Assembly (NCBI GenBank): GCA_905182335.1
Contig: CAJJBE010000001.1
Location: 248,001-312,000, forward strand
Direction: 5' to 3'
DNA from: Flavobacteriales bacterium UBA4466
GTDB taxonomy: Bacteria > Bacteroidota > Bacteroidia > Flavobacteriales_D > Crocinitomicaceae
Length of the DNA stretch: 64,000 bases
A model generated the notes under the pieces. The model ran no database searches. It saw only the letters and a list, made by a program, of their open reading frames with translations, and was not told the origin of the DNA. Below, in pieces: positions 50,531 to 59,586 of the stretch. Made by a program: the position numbers and the translations under genes. Every line of letters begins with the position of its first letter. Within the stretch, counting starts at the first letter, position 1.

Positions 50531-53500
50531 ATGAACAAGGGCCTAATTATTCTTGCAGTGATGTGCACCTTTGCCGTCTTCTCACAGACTTCGGAGAAAT
50601 ACAACAGTCATTATGAAAACTATTATCGTGCAGAGCAGCTGTTCGAAAAAGAACAGTATGGAGCAGCACGCTATGAATTTCGTGTGTTCCAAGATGCCTT
50701 CAACAAGCTAAACAACCCAATGCAAGTTAAGGCGGCATACTATGAGGCTATTTCTGCACTGGAGATGTACAACAATGATGCAGTAAGGTTGTTGCAGGAA
50801 TTCAATGTAAACTACCCAGAAAGCATTTATAAGCAGGCAATCTATTTCAAACTAGGAAAAGAGTCTTATCGCAAGAAAAAGTATGATGACGCCCTTGGGT
50901 TTTTTAACAAATTAAGCCCACAAGACATTGAGCCTGAAGAAAAAAGCGAGTTATTTTTTAAAAAAGGCTATGCAAACTTCAAAGAGAAATCATTCGAAAA
51001 AGCAAGAAATGCATTTTATGAAGTGAAAGACGGTGAGTCGCAATATGCCGCTCCTGCTTTATACTATTATTCACACATTGCTTACCAGAACAAGAAATAT
51101 CAATTGGCCCTAGATGGGTTTTTAAAACTTGAGGAAGACCCAAAATTCGGTACAGTTGTACCGTATTACATTGCCCAAATTTACTACTTGCAGAAGAAGT
51201 ACCAAGAAGTAACGCGGTATGCGACGAAATTATTAGATAACGAAAGCATTGTAAATGAAAATGACATTAACCACTTGATTGGTGATGCGTTTTACAGAAC
51301 TAGAAAGTATGATGAAGCAGTCCCTTATCTTCAGGAGTATTACAAAGTAACAGAAACCACGCGTGATGAAGACTATTGTTTAGGGTATGCGTATTTTAAG
51401 AGTGGCGCTTACGATAAAGCAATTCGTGTTTTTGATAAAGTGAAGAAAGTAGAGGATCGTTTAGGTCAAGTAGCCTATTATCATATTGGGGAATCATTAT
51501 TGATGCTCGACAATAAAGTTTCTGCACGCTCTGCTTTTGAAGGCGCAGCATTTATTGATATGGATCCCGTTGTCCAAGAAGACGCACTTTACAATTACGC
51601 AATTTTATCATATAAGCTGGACATTAACCCATACGACGAGGCCGTTGAGGCATTTGAGATGTATCTTAAAAACTATCCAGATTCTGACCGAAAAGAAGAC
51701 GTGTATCAATATTTGGTGAATGTTTACATGAACACTAATAACTATAAAAAAGCGTTGGCTTCGTTAGACAAGCTTCCAAATAAAGATGTTCGTTTAAAAA
51801 CGGCGTATCAACTTATTGCATTTAATCAGGGCGTTGGTCTTTTTCAAACCTCAGACTTCTTAGGGGCAATTGCTTCGTTTGATCTTGTGAAACGATACCC
51901 AATCGACCAGGCGCTTTCAGGAAAAGCTTTGTACTGGACAGCAGACGCAAACTACAGACTAAACAACTACGATAAAGCCATTAAGCAGTATCAAGCATTT
52001 GTTTTGTCTAAATCTACTTTATTTCCCGGCCTACACCAAGAGGCTCAATACAACATTGGGTATGCTTACTTGAAAAAAGAGAACAAGAGGAAATCTATTG
52101 AGGCGTTTAGGTCATTTGTTCAGGCGCGCCCAACAAATAAAAACAAAGAAGCGGATGCCCTGATGAGAATAGGAGAGGGTTATTATGTTTTAAGGGAAAA
52201 CGAACAAGCCGTTAAGCATTATAAGCAAGCCTTAGAGTTAAAATCGGGGAATGAAGACCAGGCACTTTTTTACATGGGGAAAACTTATGGATACATGAGC
52301 CAGCCAGAGAAAAAAATTAAGCATTTATTGGACATTGTAAATAACTACAAGGGCTCCAAGTATCTTAAAATCTCTATTCACGAGATTGCTGAAAGTTATA
52401 ACTCAGCGGGGGACCTTTTGAACGCCTTGAGATATTATAATAAAATCGTTTATGATTATCCATCATCTGTTTTGGTCGTTTCCTCTAAGGTTAACATTGC
52501 CGACATCTACTTTAAGCAAAGGGATTACGCCAAATCCGAAGCCGAATATAATGGAATATTAACGCAGTTTGGCTCTCAGGGGGATGTCTGTGAGAAGGCT
52601 GTTCGGGGTCTAATTGACATCTATACGGCTCAAGGCCAACCGGAGCGCGTTGAAGTGTTAGCTTCTCAATATGAATGCGCAAACTTCACAACAATTGAAA
52701 AAGAAGACTTGTACTACATGCCTGCAATGGAGAAATATGAGGACAGCTCTTATCAAGAGTCGGTGATACTATTTGAGAAGTATTTAAAAAAATTCTCAGC
52801 AGGGAGGTACAATGTTGAGGTGAAAAATTATCTGGCGAATTCACATTATACTTTAGGTAACCTAGATGAAGCGATTGCGATTTATAGAGAGTCCTTGAAT
52901 GGCCCGGACAATGGCTTTACTGAGCTTGCCACGTCTCGCGTTTCTCATTACTTGTATAATGAACGAAGGTATGGAGAGGTGATTTCATATTACGAAAAAT
53001 TAGAGTTGGTGAGCTCAACACCAGAAGTAATTTTCAATGCAAAAACTGGTTTAATGCGAAGTTATTTCTTGACGGAAAAATGGAGACAAGCCTCTGTTTA
53101 TGCGGCCAGCTTGCTGAAGAACTCGCAGATTAACAATGCGGTGAAGCTAGAGGCTTATTACGCGCAAGGTGTTGCTGATTATCACACTAAAAATTACGAT
53201 GCAGCAAAAGTCTCGTTGGCTTGGGTTATAAAGAATACAACAACGATAAAAGCTGCAGAAGCAAGATATACATTAGCAGACATTTTTTTTAATCAAAACT
53301 TCTATGATGAAGCAGAGGATGAAGTTACAGCGTTGATTAAACAACGCCCGGCTTATAACTACTGGATAGCAAGAGGTCTAATTTTAAGCTCTAAGGTCTT
53401 GATTGTTAAGGATGACTTGTTTCAAGCCGAACAAAACTTGAAATCCGTAATCGATCACTACCCTATTCCAGACGATGGAGTTCTAGATGAAGCAAATGAA

Positions 53501-53596
53501 TTATGGAATGAATTGATGCAGCTAAAAGATCAGCCTAAGAACTTGACGCCTGAAACGAATCCGATTATAGAAATTAACGATGAGGAAGGAAACTAG
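50531..53596 (+). CDS. Large periplasmic TPR-repeat protein
   Basis: 1021 residues. A signal peptide (MNKGLIILAVMCTFAVFSQ) precedes about twenty tetratricopeptide/Sel-type helical repeats through almost the whole protein (for example AIYFKLGKESYRKKKYDDAL, ALYYYSHIAYQNKKYQLAL, YNIGYAYLKKENKRKSIEAF). It should form an extended solenoid in the periplasm and bind other proteins. A -7-like TACTTTTA (50502-50509) is upstream. It is followed without a gap by an outer-membrane barrel, so the pair is probably a functional unit. Confidence 0.87.
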   Translation: MNKGLIILAVMCTFAVFSQTSEKYNSHYENYYRAEQLFEKEQYGAARYEFRVFQDAFNKLNNPMQVKAAYYEAISALEMYNNDAVRLLQEFNVNYPESIYKQAIYFKLGKESYRKKKYDDALGFFNKLSPQDIEPEEKSELFFKKGYANFKEKSFEKARNAFYEVKDGESQYAAPALYYYSHIAYQNKKYQLALDGFLKLEEDPKFGTVVPYYIAQIYYLQKKYQEVTRYATKLLDNESIVNENDINHLIGDAFYRTRKYDEAVPYLQEYYKVTETTRDEDYCLGYAYFKSGAYDKAIRVFDKVKKVEDRLGQVAYYHIGESLLMLDNKVSARSAFEGAAFIDMDPVVQEDALYNYAILSYKLDINPYDEAVEAFEMYLKNYPDSDRKEDVYQYLVNVYMNTNNYKKALASLDKLPNKDVRLKTAYQLIAFNQGVGLFQTSDFLGAIASFDLVKRYPIDQALSGKALYWTADANYRLNNYDKAIKQYQAFVLSKSTLFPGLHQEAQYNIGYAYLKKENKRKSIEAFRSFVQARPTNKNKEADALMRIGEGYYVLRENEQAVKHYKQALELKSGNEDQALFYMGKTYGYMSQPEKKIKHLLDIVNNYKGSKYLKISIHEIAESYNSAGDLLNALRYYNKIVYDYPSSVLVVSSKVNIADIYFKQRDYAKSEAEYNGILTQFGSQGDVCEKAVRGLIDIYTAQGQPERVEVLASQYECANFTTIEKEDLYYMPAMEKYEDSSYQESVILFEKYLKKFSAGRYNVEVKNYLANSHYTLGNLDEAIAIYRESLNGPDNGFTELATSRVSHYLYNERRYGEVISYYEKLELVSSTPEVIFNAKTGLMRSYFLTEKWRQASVYAASLLKNSQINNAVKLEAYYAQGVADYHTKNYDAAKVSLAWVIKNTTTIKAAEARYTLADIFFNQNFYDEAEDEVTALIKQRPAYNYWIARGLILSSKVLIVKDDLFQAEQNLKSVIDHYPIPDDGVLDEANELWNELMQLKDQPKNLTPETNPIIEINDEEGN

Positions 53597-53597
53597 T

Positions 53598-55301
53598 ATG
53601 ACAAAGATAGTATCACTTTTATTTTTCACTTGTACGCTTGTTTCATATGGACAAACAGGAGTGAATTTAATAGCTTCTGGTGAGCGACATATTGAGCCCG
53701 CTTATCGTATTTCGTTAAGCCCGCGTATTGTTGACACAACAATTAAAACGGTTATTGTTGAATACCCCTTACTTTCACTGAAGTATGAAGCACTAGCGAG
53801 GGTAGATCAAATAAACCCAGCTTCAATCAAAACCGTTGATAAGCTGCCTCGGGTTTATAGGGCGTATATCAAACTTGGAGTAGGAACGGAGCTTATGCCA
53901 ATAGGAGAGGTTTTCTTTGATGCGGACCGCTCTAGAAAATATATCTACGGAGCACATGCCAAACACCTCAGTTCTTTCGGTAATATAAAAGAGTATGCGC
54001 CGTCTTCTTTTGATCGCACTAGGGTGAATTTTTATGGCGGGATTAATGAGAGACGATATGTGCTGCGTGGAGACGTAAGCTATAACACTCAAGGGCTACA
54101 TTATTATGGTGTCTCCGACAGCTTAGGGTTGGAGCGAGACAGTATTGCTCAACGATATAGTGATTTTGGAATTAAAGCAATGTTCAAATCAATAAAAAAA
54201 GACAGCGCTAACTTGAACTATCAGATAGGTTTTAGCTATAACAACTACCTTTCTAAGGCGCCGGAAAACAAAGAAAATCGAGACTGGAGGGCATGTGAAA
54301 ACTTTTTGGGCATAACTTCTACGGCATGGTACAAACACAATAAAGAGACGTATTCTGTTGATTTAAATTTGCTCTATAACGGATATCGTTATGGTCTTCC
54401 AGACTCAAGTCTAGCAGGGTTGGGCTCGGGAATAGTGTTAAATAACACCGTGATTAATCTAAAACCAAATATTACGACAACACTACAGGATAATAGGTTT
54501 AAAGCCAAAGTTGGATTAGACCTTACGCTTGATGTTCACAATATTACGAAGGTGTACATTTTCCCTCTTGCTGAAATAAAATATAGCATGTTTAATGATA
54601 TATTCATTCCTTATATAGGGATTAGGGGGGGGTTGACACAGAGCACATTCAAAAGAGTGACGCAAGAAAATGAATTCTTACGGGCGAATGTTTCTATGAA
54701 AAATGAGAAACGCCCCATTGAACTTTATGGAGGAATTAAAGGAACCCTAAGTAAACGTATGAGTTTCAACGCTGGGGTTAGTTTTACAAACGTTCGAGAC
54801 AAAGCCCTTTTTGTAACAGACATAACAGACTCAATTAGAAATAAGTTTGATGTGATTTACGACACGGTCAATGTTACAACGATTGATGCATCCATTTCTT
54901 ACCAGTTGCAAGAGAAACTCAAGGTTGATGTACTCGGGAGGTTTAATTCCTATTCGCCTTTAAACAATAGCTACGCGTGGAACCTGCCACGCTTAGAGCT
55001 CTTAGTGAGAGGGTCTTACAACCTGTTCGATAAGTTCCTGTTCAAACTTGACCTAACACTTGAAGAAGGCAGAAAGACACTTGTCTATGAGAAGGAAGAC
55101 GATGTTGAGCTTGAAAACGGTCAGTACATTAAAAGTTTAGGTTTTATAACAGACTTGAACGTCAGTATTGAATATCGTTATAACAAACGTGTCTCAGCAT
55201 TTGTTGAGTTCAATAATATTGCTTCGCAACGATATAAACGCTGGTACAACACACCAGTGCACAGTTTTCAGTTTTTAGGGGGGGTTACATTTAGATTATA
55301 G
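53598..55301 (+). CDS. Outer-membrane beta-barrel protein (TonB-receptor-like, no plug seen)
   Basis: 567 residues from ATG 53598, which gives the signal MTKIVSLLFFTCTLVSYGQ; an ATG 18 bases upstream lies inside the TPR gene. After a periplasmic segment (TTIKTVIVEYPLLSLKYEAL) the rest is repeated amphipathic strands ending in FQFLGGVTFRL with terminal aromatics, as for a barrel inserted by BamA. No TonB box or plug motif is visible, so transport type is open. It starts one base after the TPR gene stop. Confidence 0.82.
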   Translation: MTKIVSLLFFTCTLVSYGQTGVNLIASGERHIEPAYRISLSPRIVDTTIKTVIVEYPLLSLKYEALARVDQINPASIKTVDKLPRVYRAYIKLGVGTELMPIGEVFFDADRSRKYIYGAHAKHLSSFGNIKEYAPSSFDRTRVNFYGGINERRYVLRGDVSYNTQGLHYYGVSDSLGLERDSIAQRYSDFGIKAMFKSIKKDSANLNYQIGFSYNNYLSKAPENKENRDWRACENFLGITSTAWYKHNKETYSVDLNLLYNGYRYGLPDSSLAGLGSGIVLNNTVINLKPNITTTLQDNRFKAKVGLDLTLDVHNITKVYIFPLAEIKYSMFNDIFIPYIGIRGGLTQSTFKRVTQENEFLRANVSMKNEKRPIELYGGIKGTLSKRMSFNAGVSFTNVRDKALFVTDITDSIRNKFDVIYDTVNVTTIDASISYQLQEKLKVDVLGRFNSYSPLNNSYAWNLPRLELLVRGSYNLFDKFLFKLDLTLEEGRKTLVYEKEDDVELENGQYIKSLGFITDLNVSIEYRYNKRVSAFVEFNNIASQRYKRWYNTPVHSFQFLGGVTFRL

Positions 55302-55353
55302 TTAATAAGAAGGAAAAAATAGAGGCGTATAGGCGAAATATTAATAAAGCCGG

Positions 55354-56043
55354 CTAATCGACTTCGTCTTCATCTACAGAAGAACTCAAAGTACCTTCAT
55401 CTGCCTTTACGGGTTGCGAGAAATATTTTTTTTGACGAATAAAAATTATAACAACACCTAAAGTAATTGCCCCATCGGCAATGTTCCAAATAGCAGGAAA
55501 AACTTCTCTTTCACCTAAATAAGGAATCCATTCAGGCCAATATGCATGAAACTTAAACATGTCTACTACGTTTCCAAAAAGGAATCCAGTGTGACGCGTT
55601 TCTATGGCCCCATAAAAACCACACTCTGATTCTACCCCAGAACCAGAAAGGTGGTTAAAAGGCATACAAGGGTCGTATGTAAAAGCAAAGTCATAGACCA
55701 TTGAATCAATCAAGTTTCCAGTTGCTCCGGCAAAAACAAATCCTATAGCGATTAAAAACTCTAAACGAACCCCTTTCTTAGCCTGTTTAATCCAATAATA
55801 AACTAAGGCGCCAATAGCAATAATACGGAAAAGACTTAACGCAAGCTTGTGCCAGGCCTGAGTTCCAAAGGTTGTTCCGAATGCCATTCCTTGATTTTCT
55901 ATGTACTCTAACCTAAACCAGTCACCAAGCAAGAGGTGCGATTCCCCGGGGTAAAAGGTGCTTTTAATATAAATTTTAATAAATTGATCAAGCGCCAAAA
56001 TTAGCGTCACGACAATTGCGACAATGAGAATCTTTTTTTTCAC
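55354..56043 (-). CDS. lspA: Lipoprotein signal peptidase (signal peptidase II)
   Basis: 229 residues with four membrane helices. Catalytic aspartates D161 (FGNVVDMF) and D190 (WNIADGAITLG), plus GNLIDS and N50/Q51 (YIENQGMAFG). The protein is longer than the E. coli enzyme (164 aa) because of an extra loop (about 118-155) and an acidic C-terminal tail (EGTLSSSVDEDEVD), common in Bacteroidota. It removes signal peptides from the many lipoproteins seen in this window. It is preceded on the same strand by the DksA-like gene, five bases away. Confidence 0.94.
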   Translation of the reverse strand: MKKKILIVAIVVTLILALDQFIKIYIKSTFYPGESHLLLGDWFRLEYIENQGMAFGTTFGTQAWHKLALSLFRIIAIGALVYYWIKQAKKGVRLEFLIAIGFVFAGATGNLIDSMVYDFAFTYDPCMPFNHLSGSGVESECGFYGAIETRHTGFLFGNVVDMFKFHAYWPEWIPYLGEREVFPAIWNIADGAITLGVVIIFIRQKKYFSQPVKADEGTLSSSVDEDEVD

Positions 56044-56048
56044 AAAAA

Positions 56049-56423
56049 TTAGCTTTGGGCATTCTTTGCATCAATACTAAGAGTTGCGTGTGGAACTAAT
56101 CTTAAGCGTTCTTTGCGGATAAGATTACCTGAAACACGACAGATTCCGTATGTTTTGTTCTCAATGCGTATAAGCGCATTTTGAAGGCTAGAAACAAACT
56201 TTTCTTGTCTTGCTGCAAGTTGAGCAACCTCTTCACGCGACAAGGTGTCAGAACCATCCTCCATCATATTGAATGTCCGGCCAGTATCATTTGTACCATG
56301 ATCATCGTTGTGCGACAAAGAGCCATTTAATAATTCTAAATCTTCTCGAGCCTCACCTAACTTCTTGTTTATCAGATCTTTAAACTCTTTTAAGTCCCTG
56401 TCTGAATATTTTGCTGTTGCCAT
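56049..56423 (-). CDS. TraR/DksA-like protein with degenerate zinc finger
   Basis: 124 residues: helical coiled coil (DLKEFKDLINKKLGEAREDL, ALIRIENKTYGIC) then YGICRVSGNLIRKERLRLVP. The usual CxxC...CxxC zinc finger keeps only C95; the second Cys is Ser (RVSG) and the later pair is absent. The family binds the RNA polymerase secondary channel; in Bacteroidota the loss of cysteines is common in my recollection. It sits in one operon with lspA. Confidence 0.88.
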   Translation of the reverse strand: MATAKYSDRDLKEFKDLINKKLGEAREDLELLNGSLSHNDDHGTNDTGRTFNMMEDGSDTLSREEVAQLAARQEKFVSSLQNALIRIENKTYGICRVSGNLIRKERLRLVPHATLSIDAKNAQS

Positions 56424-56545
56424 AGTTCTAATAGATCTTGAGGTTAATAGTCACGTTTTTGACTGTATTCCTTTCACGCTTCTTTTACGAAAGGATAAAT
56501 ATATAATTCTAACTGAAACTACGCAATAAACAGATGATAAAAATG

Positions 56546-56553
56546 TATCTTCG
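56546..56553 (+). promoter_or_regulatory. -7-like box directly before the membrane-protein gene
   Basis: TATCTTCG, one mismatch from TAnnTTTG, ends five bases before the ATG (56559). No TTG is at the right spacing. Confidence 0.3.
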
Positions 56554-56558
56554 TATCT

Positions 56559-57530
56559 ATGGTAAAGCTGTTTTTTGGAAATAGATCATTTGCGCTGATC
56601 TTTTTACCATTTATAATTGGCCTATTTGGTGTTTTAAACTATTGGTTTCATTACCATAGCCCTGAACAGCAGATTTTACTTGGCCTTTGGGGGGTGGCAG
56701 AGGGTCAATTACATTGGCTATACCAGACAGGAGCCCTTGCCTTAATTTTCATCAATAGCATTCTGATTAATAATCTTTTTAACCGCCATGATTTCATGGA
56801 GAAGAACAACTACTTGGCCTCATTGCTATATGTAGTAATTATGAGCTTTTTTCATTCATTTTACTTTATTAGCGGAGCTTCGTTAGCTCAAACGCTATTG
56901 ATCTTAATGTTTGTTCAGGTGTTCAAAATGAATCAAAATGAAGACGGTAGAAGGGCTGTCTTTAACGCCTCTATTTTCTTTGGGCTAGCAGCATCACTAT
57001 ACCCAGTGTTACTTATCGGGACTCCCTTTTTATTTTGGATGATATGGGCAGTAAGACCATTCGTTTTAAGAGAAGCCATATTGGCAATTACCGGGTTTAT
57101 TTTGCCCCTCACATATGTTGGGATTTACGCGGGTTTATTCGGAATTAAATTTGTTAGAGAGCAGCTTAGCAGTTCCGCAGACGAGGGTCATTATTACGAC
57201 TTTGTAGTGTTGTCATTTCTAGTTTCGCTTCTGATTCTTTTCAGTTTGTCTGATGTTTCAAGTAAAATAGGAGCAAGTACGATTCGCCTAAAGAAACTGT
57301 TTAGAATACTTCTGCTGTTTATTGGGCTTTCTTTAGGAATCGCTTTAGTAGAGGTTTTTGTTTTCGCCAAACTAGAAGGGATAGGGGTTCTGGGGTTTCC
57401 ATTAATGTTTATCCTTCCGTATGCATTTGGGGTTAAAAAACCACGGGTTTTTGCCAAAATCATCTATTATTTCATTTTTTTCTTCGCTGTGAGTAAGTTT
57501 TTCATCTCTTTTGATTTGATAGGGCTCTAA
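56559..57530 (+). CDS. Polytopic membrane protein, possibly DUF6427-like
   Basis: 323 residues with about ten hydrophobic segments (for example ALIFLPFIIGLFGVLNYWF and AILAITGFILPLTYVGIYAG). Charged loops are short. No transport or enzyme motif is recognised. Size and place beside purine genes recall DUF6427, but that is by memory only. Confidence 0.55.
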   Translation: MVKLFFGNRSFALIFLPFIIGLFGVLNYWFHYHSPEQQILLGLWGVAEGQLHWLYQTGALALIFINSILINNLFNRHDFMEKNNYLASLLYVVIMSFFHSFYFISGASLAQTLLILMFVQVFKMNQNEDGRRAVFNASIFFGLAASLYPVLLIGTPFLFWMIWAVRPFVLREAILAITGFILPLTYVGIYAGLFGIKFVREQLSSSADEGHYYDFVVLSFLVSLLILFSLSDVSSKIGASTIRLKKLFRILLLFIGLSLGIALVEVFVFAKLEGIGVLGFPLMFILPYAFGVKKPRVFAKIIYYFIFFFAVSKFFISFDLIGL

Positions 57531-57544
57531 TTATCTTAATTTTG
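57516..57544 (+). promoter_or_regulatory. Promoter of purQ
   Basis: TTG (57516-57518), 18 bases, then TAATTTTG (57537-57544), a perfect Bacteroidota-type promoter overlapping the end of the preceding gene. The purQ ATG (57563) follows 18 bases later. Confidence 0.65.
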
Positions 57545-57562
57545 TATTAACCTGTTTAATAG

Positions 57563-58258
57563 ATGAAAATGAAGTTTGGAGTAGTTACTTTTCCTGGATC
57601 AAATTGCGATGAAGACATCGTTTACGTGCTAGAAAGCATTTTAAACCAAAAAGTTGAACGCCTTTGGCATAAGGATACCGATTTAAAAGGAGTTGATTTT
57701 GTAATACTGCCAGGTGGGTTCTCTTATGGAGACTACTTAAGGTCAGGAGCAATTGCTAAACTTTCACCAATTATGGGCGAGGTTGTCAAGCATGCGAACA
57801 ACGGAGGATATGTTATGGGGATCTGTAACGGATTTCAAATTTTAACGGAATCTGGATTATTAGAGGGCGCTTTACTGCACAACGACAATCAAAAGTTTAT
57901 TTGTAGAAACGTTCACTTGAAGCGTGTTTCAGGAGAGACAGGAATTACAAAAGCATTAAATGCTACAAAAGCATATAAAATTCCTATTGCCCATGGAGAA
58001 GGAAGGTTTTTTGCTTCAGAGGAAACGATAAATAAGTTAGAGACGAATGGACAAATTCTTTTCCAGTATTGTGATGAGAACGGCTTGGTTAGCGCTGAAA
58101 ATAATCCAAACGGTTCGATCAACAATATTGCGGGTATATGTAATGAAGGGAAGAATGTTTTTGGGATGATGCCTCACCCAGAAAGAGCCGCCGATGAGGA
58201 ATTAGTTAATACAGATGGAAAGGAAATGTTCCTCTCTATTTTAGAATACTGCAAATAA
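57563..58258 (+). CDS. purQ: Phosphoribosylformylglycinamidine synthase glutaminase subunit
   Basis: 231 residues. Class I glutamine amidotransferase domain: oxyanion strand PGGFSYGDYLRSG, nucleophile C88 in GICNGFQIL, and H205/E207 in PHPER. With PurL and PurS it makes FGAM in purine synthesis (step 4). A separate purQ shows that this cell has the three-subunit type rather than the fused large PurL of Gammaproteobacteria. It is 13 bases from purD. Confidence 0.95.
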   Translation: MKMKFGVVTFPGSNCDEDIVYVLESILNQKVERLWHKDTDLKGVDFVILPGGFSYGDYLRSGAIAKLSPIMGEVVKHANNGGYVMGICNGFQILTESGLLEGALLHNDNQKFICRNVHLKRVSGETGITKALNATKAYKIPIAHGEGRFFASEETINKLETNGQILFQYCDENGLVSAENNPNGSINNIAGICNEGKNVFGMMPHPERAADEELVNTDGKEMFLSILEYCK

Positions 58259-58271
58259 GAAAGAAAGCCCT

Positions 58272-59546
58272 ATGCGCGTTTTATTATTAGGCTCTGGAGG
58301 AAGAGAACATGCCTTAGCATGGAAAATTGCCCAAAGTTCAATCCTGGAAGAACTGTTTATTGCTCCTGGAAATGCAGGAACAAAACAGCATGGCAAGAAT
58401 GTAACTGTTTCGCCCTCAAATTTTGAAGAAGTGAAATCTTTCGTTATTAAGAATAACATTAATATGGTCGTTGTGGGTCCTGAAGACCCTTTGGTAAATG
58501 GAATTGTAGACTTCTTCGAGGCTGATGCTGAAATCTCAAATGTTTCAATTATCGGACCGAATAAAGTTGCTGCTCAAATGGAGGGGAGCAAGGATTTTGC
58601 AAAAGAATTTATGAAGCGCCATAATATTCCTACAGCAAAGTATGGAACGTTTACAAAAGAGACCCTAGAAAAAGGGTATGAGTTTTTAGAGAAAATGCAA
58701 GCGCCATATGTTTTAAAAGCAGACGGCTTAGCAGCAGGGAAAGGGGTACTAATTTTAGACAGTCTTGCTGAAGCGAAAAAAGAATTAAAAAGCATGCTTG
58801 CGGGCGCAAAATTTGGAGATGCAAGCTCACGTGTGGTTATCGAACAATTTCTTAATGGAGTAGAATTGTCATGTTTCGTTATTACTGACGGAGATGCATA
58901 TAAAATATTGCCAGAAGCGAAAGACTATAAGCGAATAGGAGAAGGAGATAAAGGCTTAAACACAGGGGGCATGGGCGCTATTTCACCCGTTCCTTTTGCA
59001 AACCCTACGTTCTTAGAGAAGATTAAAAATCAAATTATCATACCTACAATTAAAGGACTTAAAGCAGACAATATCGTATACAAAGGGTTTGTGTTTTTTG
59101 GAATTATCAACGTGAAAAATGAACCTTATGTTATTGAATATAATTGTAGAATGGGCGACCCGGAAACAGAGGTGGTTATTCCTAGGCTAAAGTCAGACAT
59201 CCTTGACTTGTTTGAAGGAGTTGCGACAAACACGCTGTCTGAATGTGACATTCAGTTTGACGAAAGAAGCGCAACAACTGTTATGATGGTTTCGGGGGGA
59301 TATCCTGAAAGCTATGAGAAAGGAAAACAAATCTACGGGTTAAACTCTGTAACTGAGAGCATTATTTTCCATGCGGGAACTGTTTCTGACGGCCCAGCGG
59401 TACTTTCGAATGGAGGGCGTGTTTTAGCCGCAACGTCTTATGGTAAAGATATCGCTACTGCACTCAAGAAATCATATGAGTCTATCGGGAAAATCGAATT
59501 TGAAAAATCGAATTACCGTAAGGATATCGGCTTTGATGTACTCTAG
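58272..59546 (+). CDS. purD: Phosphoribosylamine--glycine ligase
   Basis: 424 residues; second step of purine synthesis (PRA + glycine + ATP to GAR). N-terminal GSGGREHALAWK, ATP-grasp domain with VLKADGLAAGKGVLI and EYNCRMGDPETEVV, and the C-terminal domain with VSGGYP. Normal length. Probably co-transcribed with purQ, 13 bases away. Confidence 0.97.
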   Translation: MRVLLLGSGGREHALAWKIAQSSILEELFIAPGNAGTKQHGKNVTVSPSNFEEVKSFVIKNNINMVVVGPEDPLVNGIVDFFEADAEISNVSIIGPNKVAAQMEGSKDFAKEFMKRHNIPTAKYGTFTKETLEKGYEFLEKMQAPYVLKADGLAAGKGVLILDSLAEAKKELKSMLAGAKFGDASSRVVIEQFLNGVELSCFVITDGDAYKILPEAKDYKRIGEGDKGLNTGGMGAISPVPFANPTFLEKIKNQIIIPTIKGLKADNIVYKGFVFFGIINVKNEPYVIEYNCRMGDPETEVVIPRLKSDILDLFEGVATNTLSECDIQFDERSATTVMMVSGGYPESYEKGKQIYGLNSVTESIIFHAGTVSDGPAVLSNGGRVLAATSYGKDIATALKKSYESIGKIEFEKSNYRKDIGFDVL

Positions 59547-59586
59547 TTCTCAGGAATTTGTATATTTATTTTTACAAAAACGATAA

